From: Candidatus Woesearchaeota archaeon
GTDB taxonomy: Archaea > Nanobdellota > Nanobdellia > SCGC-AAA011-G17 > UBA489
DNA length: 5,237 nucleotides
NCBI GenBank assembly: GCA_030679025.1
Contig: JAUXTV010000054.1
Span: 1 to 5,237, forward strand
Direction of reading: 5' to 3'
Below the pieces are notes generated by a model, which was given only the letters and a program-made list of their open reading frames with translations, was not told the origin of the DNA and did not search any database. Position 1 is the first letter of the stretch; every line of letters starts with the position of its first letter. Positions 1 to 5,237 of the stretch are shown here, one piece after another. The position numbers were made by a program, and so were the translations under genes.

Positions 1-2367
1 ATTTTTCTTTTAGTTCGCTTAGGTAAACCATCAGCACATACTGATGCACAACATTTGAAACGTCGACGAAGAACGATTTTCTTTACTCGATCGTTAATGA
101 TTATCTGCATTCTTTTAGCTTTAGCATCGCCTTTTATTATGCAATATAGAGTTGTAAGGGGAGACTATTCCTTAACACTTATTGCTGACAATTCAACTTC
201 ATTTACAGTCTACGATACAAAGATCACAGAACGTCTAGAAGATACCTTATCTGATTATATAAAAGTAGACAAAGTATACATAGGTGATGCTAGTAAAACC
301 CCTTTGAGCGATGCTTTAGTGGAACAACTTCAAGAAGGAAAGAATGTTTTGTTAATTAGCGATGGGTATAATAACGTAGGACTGGATCTTGGTAGTGTTG
401 TTTTACAAGCAACTAAGGTTAATAGTTCTATACATGCTTTACGCATCGAAGCACAACAACAAGATTCTTCCATTATGGTTACAGGTCCAGATAAAATTTC
501 TCCAGGCATAAAAAATCTATTTACAGTACATGTTCGCGGCACTGACAAGACGTCTGCTAAACATGTTCTTGTAGATGTTGATGGTAGAAAAGTCATTGAT
601 AAACACACTAGTGAACAAGAGATTGTCTTTTATGAATCCTTTTCTGAAGGAAATCATCGCATTACAGCGACTCTGGACAATCAAGATTATTTTTCTGAAA
701 ATAATAAATATTTTAAATCAGCCAGAGTCATTCCTAAGCCAGAAATTCTTTTTGTAACTCAACAAGAATCACCCTTACTACCTCTGTTAAAACAACTCTA
801 TGAAGTTAAAGTCACTCCAGATCTTACACCTCTAGACAAAGAAAGATATTATGCTGTTGTTATTAATAATCTTCCTTTCCTTACTTTAGAAAAAGACTTG
901 GTGAGATTGAGAGACTATCTTTCGGATGATAATGGTGTTCTCTTTATAGGTGGAACTTCTTCCTTTGATAAAGGAGGCTATAAAGGTACAAGGCTCGAAG
1001 AAATGTTACCTTCTTTTGTTGCTGTAGCAGATGAAAAAGAAGAAGGCATTGTTAATATTGTTATTTCCATGGATCTTTCTAAAAGTACTACTCTTGGTTA
1101 CGGAGCAGGTAGTATTTCACAAGTAGAAAAAGCAATTGCCTTAAGCATTATAGAGAATATTAAAGACAGTAGTCAAGTTGGTTTTATAGGATTTGATAGT
1201 CAAGCACATGTGGTTTCACCGATTTCTCCTTTAGGCGATAAACGAGAAGAGCTTATACAACAAGTTAGGAGTTTGACAAAAGAAAGCAGTGACTCTTATG
1301 TTCCCGTAGGATTGGAAGCTGCTATTCAAATGTTGGAAGGAGTTTCAGGCGGCAAGAATATTATTTTTATTTCTGATGGGCGTTCGGGAGGTATAGGACA
1401 AGCAAAATCTTTAGCAGCAGCTGCACAAGAAGCAGGCATTAAAATTTACGGAGTTGGAGTTGGAGAAAGAAATGCTTGTATTCGTTACAATGCTCTTGGA
1501 GACTGCATCCTAAGACCTTCTGAAATTTATGGCATTGATGCGATTAAAAATATCGCTTTAGCAGGTGGTGGAGCCTATTTTACTGGAGAAAAAACACCGC
1601 AAAAAGTTAAAGTATTATTTGGTGGTGGACAAAATGAAAACAATAAAGATGCCTATACTGTAACAATTTTAGACGAAGGACATTTTATTACTCAAGATTT
1701 AGAATTAAATGCTCATGTAACTGGATTTAATACTGTTATTCCGAAATCAACTGCTTATCACTTAGTTGCTACTGATTCTGGAGAACCTTTGCTAACTGTT
1801 TGGCGCTATGGTGTAGGACGAGTTGGTCTTTTATCTACAGATGATGGTGTGCAATGGAGTAGCGAACTCCTTGCTGGAGAAAATTCTCTCCTTTATACTA
1901 AAACTCTCAATTGGTTAATTGGAGATCCTGAGCGAAAGAGGGAATCTTATGTTTCTGTACAAGATACCAATATCAAACGGCCTACTGAAGTTAAAGTCAA
2001 GGCACAGCAGCAACCAGTATCACCTGGATTAACTTTCTATAAACGTGAAGATCAACTGTATGCTGCAACAGTCACGCCAACAGACTTAGGCTTTCAGACT
2101 ATTCTCAATACAGAGTTTGCAGTCAATTATAATAAAGAATTGGAAGGCATAGGGTTTAATCCTGAGCTTGAAGATATCACAGCCGCAACTAATGGTCAAT
2201 TATTTACAGAAGATCAAACAGAAGAGATTATAGCCGCAGTTAAAACACAAACAGAAAGACCTGTGTTTAAACGATGGTACTATCGCTGGCCGTTGATTAT
2301 AATCGCAATGGTTGTCTTCCTCTTTGAAATCTATTTACGAAGAGCCGGCGGAAGAAAAACTATTTAA
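1..2367 (+). CDS. Twin-VWA membrane protein with BatA-like N-terminus and GATase-like domain (5' partial)
   Basis: The frame is open from base 1, so the start lies upstream; the TTG at 55 sits inside a conserved Arg-rich cytosolic loop and is unlikely to be the start. Residues are counted from that TTG. The segment KRRRR (2-6) followed by a membrane helix (about 13-29) matches the BatA-type double-membrane N-terminus, whose first helix must lie mostly off-window. A short VWA domain (38-130) carries a full MIDAS set: D45-x-S47-x-S49, T82 and D103. A beta-rich segment follows (about 138-225). A glutamine-amidotransferase-like fold (about 228-325) contains no cysteine, so it is probably non-catalytic. 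A second VWA domain (332-515) has D340-x-S342-x-S344, S414 in the usual Thr position, and D441, plus a CX8C insertion (C475, C484). The C-terminal helix (744-760) and a basic tail close the protein as in bacterial relatives. Most of it should be extracytoplasmic. The family assignment is from recalled architecture; the function is unknown. Confidence 0.87.
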   Translation: MFLLVRLGKPSAHTDAQHLKRRRRTIFFTRSLMIICILLALASPFIMQYRVVRGDYSLTLIADNSTSFTVYDTKITERLEDTLSDYIKVDKVYIGDASKTPLSDALVEQLQEGKNVLLISDGYNNVGLDLGSVVLQATKVNSSIHALRIEAQQQDSSIMVTGPDKISPGIKNLFTVHVRGTDKTSAKHVLVDVDGRKVIDKHTSEQEIVFYESFSEGNHRITATLDNQDYFSENNKYFKSARVIPKPEILFVTQQESPLLPLLKQLYEVKVTPDLTPLDKERYYAVVINNLPFLTLEKDLVRLRDYLSDDNGVLFIGGTSSFDKGGYKGTRLEEMLPSFVAVADEKEEGIVNIVISMDLSKSTTLGYGAGSISQVEKAIALSIIENIKDSSQVGFIGFDSQAHVVSPISPLGDKREELIQQVRSLTKESSDSYVPVGLEAAIQMLEGVSGGKNIIFISDGRSGGIGQAKSLAAAAQEAGIKIYGVGVGERNACIRYNALGDCILRPSEIYGIDAIKNIALAGGGAYFTGEKTPQKVKVLFGGGQNENNKDAYTVTILDEGHFITQDLELNAHVTGFNTVIPKSTAYHLVATDSGEPLLTVWRYGVGRVGLLSTDDGVQWSSELLAGENSLLYTKTLNWLIGDPERKRESYVSVQDTNIKRPTEVKVKAQQQPVSPGLTFYKREDQLYAATVTPTDLGFQTILNTEFAVNYNKELEGIGFNPELEDITAATNGQLFTEDQTEEIIAAVKTQTERPVFKRWYYRWPLIIIAMVVFLFEIYLRRAGGRKTI

Positions 2368-2370
2368 ATA
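2363..2370 (+). promoter_or_regulatory. Putative archaeal TATA box for an internal promoter
   Basis: TTTAAATA overlaps the stop codon of the upstream gene. Its centre is about 25 bases before the ATG at 2391, and an A-rich stretch (GAAAAAC, 2354-2360) sits just upstream where a BRE would be. In archaea this geometry would place transcription initiation at or next to the ATG, giving a leaderless message for the coiled-coil gene; that fits the absence of a Shine-Dalgarno sequence there. The DNA is AT-rich, so a chance match is quite possible, and the reading depends on the organism being an archaeon. Confidence 0.35.
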
Positions 2371-2390
2371 AGAACACTCGTTTTGCTCTT

Positions 2391-2966
2391 ATGAGCCTCA
2401 TTAAAGAGTATATGTCTGATCGTCGACATAAGAAATTAGAAGAGATTAATCGCGCTTTAGAGCAACTTAAACATGAAAACGTGGCTACTGATGCTCTTAA
2501 ACCGAAAAGCACTTTAACCACCCCTGTATCTCCTGCACCTATGCGTACAGGCAAGGATTTACTGTTTATAGGAATTCTTTTAGTTTGTGTAATTGTATTA
2601 ATTGTTACAAGTTTTTACTATAGAAGCCAATATGCTACTCTTAATGATAATTATCAAGAAAAAGTTGACAACCTTAAAACATTAGAAGCAAATCTACAGA
2701 AGAATATCGATGATCTAGAAACTACTCAAGAAGAACGTGATAAACTGAAAGCTTCTAAAGAGAGTACTCAGGAAGAACGTGATCGACTTGAAGCAGACGT
2801 CGAAGACTTAGAATTAGAAATAAAGACATTAGAGGACGATATCACAGTTAAACGCGCTGAAGTTGATAATCTTACACGAACTATAAATCAACAACGCAAT
2901 GAAATAGATCGCTGGAAAGATTGTATTGAAGACGAACTCGATCAAAACTTAAGTGTTTGCGATTAA
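2391..2966 (+). CDS. Single-pass membrane protein with extracytoplasmic coiled coil
   Basis: I do not recognise a family for this 191-residue protein. It has a basic, charged cytosolic segment (1-55), itself helical and coil-like near residues 12-30 and followed by a Pro/Thr-rich linker. A strong membrane helix spans about 57-77. A long Glu/Lys-rich coiled coil with leucine heptads runs from about 85 to 180. The positive-inside rule puts the coil outside the cell. The coil contains a two-heptad duplication (TQEERDKLKA at 112, TQEERDRLEA at 126). Two cysteines near the C-terminus (C178, C190) could form a disulfide; the only other cysteine, C66, is in the membrane helix. The start at 2391 is 23 bases after the previous stop; an in-frame ATG at 2412 is an alternative with a weak AAAGAG before it. 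By position it probably acts as a spacer, scaffold or oligomerisation part of the membrane assembly. That role is inferred from context only. Confidence 0.85.
   Translation: MSLIKEYMSDRRHKKLEEINRALEQLKHENVATDALKPKSTLTTPVSPAPMRTGKDLLFIGILLVCVIVLIVTSFYYRSQYATLNDNYQEKVDNLKTLEANLQKNIDDLETTQEERDKLKASKESTQEERDRLEADVEDLELEIKTLEDDITVKRAEVDNLTRTINQQRNEIDRWKDCIEDELDQNLSVCD
2724..2795 (+). repeat. Imperfect 30-base direct repeat, period 42 bases, inside the coiled-coil gene
   Basis: Copies at 2724-2753 and 2766-2795 encode TQEERDKLKA and TQEERDRLEA. The 42-base spacing equals 14 residues, exactly two heptads, so the duplication keeps the coiled-coil register. The copies share the run GAAGAACGTGAT and differ elsewhere, mostly by synonymous or conservative changes. 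This suggests an older internal duplication, or convergence on a favoured heptad sequence. Confidence 0.7.
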
Positions 2967-2974
2967 CATGAGCC

Positions 2975-3766
2975 ATGGACATCCTTAAACAAGCATTAAA
3001 ACAGGTAAAGCAAGTTTTGTTTTTTGTGAGCTTCTTCAATAGCTTTGTAAATTCTGTAATTGTCCTTCTTATCTTTACGCTTCTCTTTTTCTTTTTCAAT
3101 ATCTCTTGGATCTATGCCTTAATCCCCTTTCTTCTTTTTTTAACAGTTAATACTATTAGAGGCATGAGGAAGGTCGGCTATTATGATATTGAAAAGAAAA
3201 TTCCTGATCTAGAGTGGCGCTTGCGTACTTCGGCAGATAATGTAGAAAGAAATGATGATGTTGCTTTAGACCTGCATCATGATGTGTTGGAAAAATTGCA
3301 TCAGGTAAGTGCGACACGCATTATGAATAAAAAACAAACTATTTCAAAAATGGCGGCAATTTTAGGACTCTGCTTTCTTTTAGGATTTGTTTCTTTGAAT
3401 AGCATTCAATTTGATGATGTTCTTCCTGCTTTACAGAGAAGCATGAATCCTGTTACTGGATTTTTTGTAAAGGCAGCTAATCTAACTGATGTTTCCTTTT
3501 TAGATACTGAAAAGAACAGAGATATTTATGGAGATGAAGAAGACATTAACTATGGTAATAAAGAAGAGGTTGTTGAATTGAATCAAATGTTAGGATTAGT
3601 TGATATTAATAACTATAATCGCAATGGAGAAGGAAAAACATTTAAAGGCACATCAACAGGCACAGGCAATCGAGAAGCACTCGGTAGCGAGAATTCAAAA
3701 GAAAAAATTGGTGACGAAGACAAACAGATTGTCAATAACTATTTCCGAAGTATCAACGAACCATGA
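2975..3766 (+). CDS. Three-pass membrane protein, shortened DUF4175-like
   Basis: This 263-residue protein has two close N-terminal membrane helices (about 22-41 and 45-59) and a cytosolic segment (60-123) with the pattern YYDIEKKIPDLEWRLRTSAD. A third helix (about 124-141) leads to a 120-residue extracytoplasmic tail that is acidic, then Gly/Thr/Ser/Asn-rich. The arrangement of a helix hairpin, an 'IE..P.L..RL.TA'-like segment and a third helix recalls the N-terminus of DUF4175-type proteins found beside MoxR/DUF58/VWA genes in bacteria. The end (DEDKQIVNNYFRSINEP) resembles the 'YR..V..YF..L' ending of such neighbours. It is far shorter than bacterial forms, so the long middle region would be missing. 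The start is 8 bases after the previous stop. The stop overlaps the MoxR start by ATGA, implying coupled translation. No cysteines occur outside helix 3 (C133). The family call is tentative; the membrane protein call is firm. Confidence 0.85.
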   Translation: MDILKQALKQVKQVLFFVSFFNSFVNSVIVLLIFTLLFFFFNISWIYALIPFLLFLTVNTIRGMRKVGYYDIEKKIPDLEWRLRTSADNVERNDDVALDLHHDVLEKLHQVSATRIMNKKQTISKMAAILGLCFLLGFVSLNSIQFDDVLPALQRSMNPVTGFFVKAANLTDVSFLDTEKNRDIYGDEEDINYGNKEEVVELNQMLGLVDINNYNRNGEGKTFKGTSTGTGNREALGSENSKEKIGDEDKQIVNNYFRSINEP

Positions 3767-4710
3767 CTACAGACTCTATCAAAAAAGCAAAAGACGCCTT
3801 TGAATTTATCTTTGCTGAAATGAGCAAGGTAGTAGTAGGACAACAACAAGTCATCAAACAGGTCATTATTGCAATTCTTACAGAAAGTAATGCTTTACTT
3901 GAAGGTTATCCTGGCTTAGCAAAAACTCTGACTGTAAGCACTTTAGCTAAACTCATGGATCTTAAATTTTCTCGTATTCAAGGAACTCCCGATCTAATGC
4001 CTTCAGATATTACTGGGACTTATGTCTTAGAAGAAACTAAAAATGGCAGAGAGTTTAAATTCCAACCAGGTCCTTTATTCTCTAATGTAGTTTTAATGGA
4101 TGAAATTAACAGAGCTACACCTAAAACACAGTCAGCATTATTAGAAGCAATGCAGGAACGTCAAGTTACTGTTGGCAATCACACCTATAAACTAGAAAGA
4201 CCTTTCTTTGTCTTAGCAACACAAAATCCTATTGAACAGGAAGGAACCTATCCCTTGCCTGAAGCACAGAGTGATCGTTTCCTCTTCAAAATCAAAACAG
4301 ATTACCCTACTTTTAATGATGAGGTAGAAATTGTTTCTAGATACACAGAATTTAATGAAGGGGGCGGACCAGAACTCAAACCCCTTTTGAAAAAAGAAAC
4401 CATCTTCCAATTACAACAGCTTGTTCGTCAAATTCCTATTGCACAGGATGTTCGTAAATATGCAGTTGAACTAGTGAAGAAGACTAGAGAGCGTAAAGAA
4501 TTAATAGAATATGGAGCTTCACCTCGTGCTTCCATTGGTTTAGTTTTAGCAGCTAAAGCAAATGCCTTATTAGATGGAAGAAATTATGTCACCAAAAATG
4601 ACGTGCGAGAAATGATCTATCCAGTATTACGTCATCGCATTATAATTAATTTTGAAGCTGAACGTAATAATTTCAATGAAGATGATGTCATTGGTTATTT
4701 ACTAAAATGA
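3763..4710 (+). CDS. MoxR-family AAA+ ATPase
   Basis: A complete cytosolic MoxR ATPase of 315 residues, the usual family length. Visible motifs in order: the VVGQ box before the P-loop (24-27), Walker A GYPGLAKT (48-55, with K54 and T55 for nucleotide and magnesium), Walker B VVLMDE (109-114), sensor 1 in ATQNP (N155), the family signature LPEAQSDRF (165-173) with R172 as the candidate arginine finger, and sensor 2 in SPRAS (253-257, R255) in the C-terminal helical lid. MoxR proteins form hexameric rings that use ATP hydrolysis to remodel or load partners carrying VWA domains. Here the partners are probably the DUF58 protein encoded next and the twin-VWA protein upstream. It overlaps both neighbours by ATGA, so the three genes should be translated together. 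No Shine-Dalgarno sequence precedes the ATG. The protein contains no cysteine. All core catalytic residues are present, so it should be active. Confidence 0.97.
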   Translation: MTTDSIKKAKDAFEFIFAEMSKVVVGQQQVIKQVIIAILTESNALLEGYPGLAKTLTVSTLAKLMDLKFSRIQGTPDLMPSDITGTYVLEETKNGREFKFQPGPLFSNVVLMDEINRATPKTQSALLEAMQERQVTVGNHTYKLERPFFVLATQNPIEQEGTYPLPEAQSDRFLFKIKTDYPTFNDEVEIVSRYTEFNEGGGPELKPLLKKETIFQLQQLVRQIPIAQDVRKYAVELVKKTRERKELIEYGASPRASIGLVLAAKANALLDGRNYVTKNDVREMIYPVLRHRIIINFEAERNNFNEDDVIGYLLK

Positions 4711-5237
4711 TTGAGACTGATTTTTTACGCCATTTACATCGCCTCAGTTTGATAATCAACAAGCGTGTAGCCTCTAATTATATAGGACAACGACAAAGTA
4801 TTCATGGCGGACAAGGATTAATTTTCAAAGATCATAGAAGCTATACTGCTGGAGATGATTTTCGCGCTATTGACTGGAAAGTTTATGGGAGAACGGACAG
4901 ACTGCATGTTAAACGTCGTGAAGAAGAACGCAATTTAACAGTTCATGTTATTTTAGATTTTAGCAGCAGCATGAATTTCGGCAGCAAAGCTTTAAAAAAA
5001 TTTGAATATGCTTCAATGCTTGGAATCGGTTTTGCTTATATGGCTTTAAAAAATAATGAACGTTTTGTCTTGTCTACTTTCTCTGACAAACTTGATAGAT
5101 TTAAACCAAGACGAGGAAAGAGACAACTAGTTACTATTCTTGACTATCTTCGCACAAAGAAACCAGAAGGAGAATCTAAATTTGAAGAATCCTTGATGCA
5201 GTATGCAAAATTTGTTGACTCACGATCGATGATTGTT
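4707..5237 (+). CDS. DUF58 domain protein with VWA-type MIDAS (3' partial)
   Basis: An open frame from the ATG at 4707 runs off the right edge, giving the first 177 residues. The DUF58 signature is clear: G-x-G-x-x-F (35-40), then HRSYTAGDDFRAIDWKVYGR (43-62) and a KRREEER segment (69-75). The VWA fold follows, with MIDAS residues D84-x-S86-x-S88 in ILDFSSSM, and S157 in the position normally held by Thr (GESKFEESL). The third MIDAS aspartate is expected just beyond the window. There is no membrane helix in the visible part, and unlike many bacterial DUF58 proteins it lacks an N-terminal helix pair, so it is probably cytosolic. DUF58 proteins are standard partners of MoxR ATPases, and this gene overlaps the MoxR gene by ATGA. 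The start is fixed by that overlap and by the family-like N-terminus (MIETDFLRHLHRLSLIINKR), although no Shine-Dalgarno sequence is present. Confidence 0.95.
   Translation, partial: MIETDFLRHLHRLSLIINKRVASNYIGQRQSIHGGQGLIFKDHRSYTAGDDFRAIDWKVYGRTDRLHVKRREEERNLTVHVILDFSSSMNFGSKALKKFEYASMLGIGFAYMALKNNERFVLSTFSDKLDRFKPRRGKRQLVTILDYLRTKKPEGESKFEESLMQYAKFVDSRSMIV

Noticed and set aside
55..57. TTG as the start codon of the large VWA protein
   Set aside because: The same frame is open back to base 1 with plausible coding sequence, no ribosome-binding site precedes the TTG, and the Arg-rich loop it would start in is normally preceded by another membrane helix.
330..608. 92-residue minus-strand open frame
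   Set aside because: It lies wholly opposite the conserved VWA and beta-rich coding region and shows no domain, signal or initiation site.
2968..2988. Tiny frame starting ATGAGC and overlapping the gene 3 start, encoding MSHGHP
   Set aside because: Six codons with no ribosome-binding site; the ATG at 2975 gives the long membrane protein frame. A role in translation coupling cannot be shown from sequence.
2881..3099. 72-residue minus-strand open frame across the junction of genes 2 and 3
   Set aside because: It is antisense to two well-supported genes, and its Lys-rich N-terminus is just the complement of the Phe-rich membrane helix codons.
3040..3145. T-rich runs that could be a transcription terminator
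   Set aside because: They encode the phenylalanine- and leucine-rich membrane helices of gene 3 and have no preceding stem.
3600..3803. 67-residue plus-strand frame overlapping the end of gene 3 and start of the MoxR gene
   Set aside because: It is an out-of-frame shadow; the two overlapping genes in other frames have clear protein features and the ATGA junction.
4213..4410. 65-residue minus-strand open frame
   Set aside because: It is opposite the sensor 1 and LPEAQSDRF region of MoxR, whose conservation explains the sequence fully.

Overview
The window is a single tightly packed plus-strand gene cluster. It encodes a MoxR-type AAA+ ATPase, a DUF58 protein, and three membrane-anchored partners, and it belongs to the broad MoxR/VWA (Bat-like, RavA-ViaA-like) group of chaperone-type systems. 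Both end genes are cut by the window edges. I see no RNA gene, CRISPR array, insertion sequence or minus-strand gene.

Layout from left to right: (1) bases 1-2367, a large membrane protein missing its N-terminus, with an Arg-rich BatA-like N-terminal segment, two VWA domains, a glutamine-amidotransferase-like fold between them, and a C-terminal membrane anchor; (2) 2391-2966, a single-pass membrane protein with a long extracytoplasmic coiled coil and no family I recognise; (3) 2975-3766, a three-pass membrane protein that looks like a shortened relative of DUF4175-type proteins; (4) 3763-4710, a complete MoxR ATPase; (5) 4707-5237, the N-terminal 177 residues of a DUF58 protein with a VWA-type MIDAS motif, running off the right edge. 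Gene pairs 3/4 and 4/5 overlap by ATGA, and the gaps 1/2 and 2/3 are 23 and 8 bases, so the five genes are probably co-transcribed.

The organism is most likely an archaeon, tentatively a DPANN lineage such as Woesearchaeota. The DNA is AT-rich. None of the four visible starts has a good Shine-Dalgarno sequence. An archaeal-style TATA box (TTTAAATA) lies about 25 bases upstream of gene 2. The MoxR and DUF58 sequences resemble, from memory, those of small-genome archaea. An SD-poor bacterial lineage is not excluded.

Inferred working model: the cytosolic MoxR ATPase and DUF58 protein form the energised adaptor pair. The twin-VWA protein, the coiled-coil protein and the DUF4175-like protein form a membrane assembly with large domains outside the cell. 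All soluble-domain cysteines visible in the cluster fall in two pairs, both in predicted extracytoplasmic regions, which suggests disulfide-stabilised external parts. The client or substrate is unknown.
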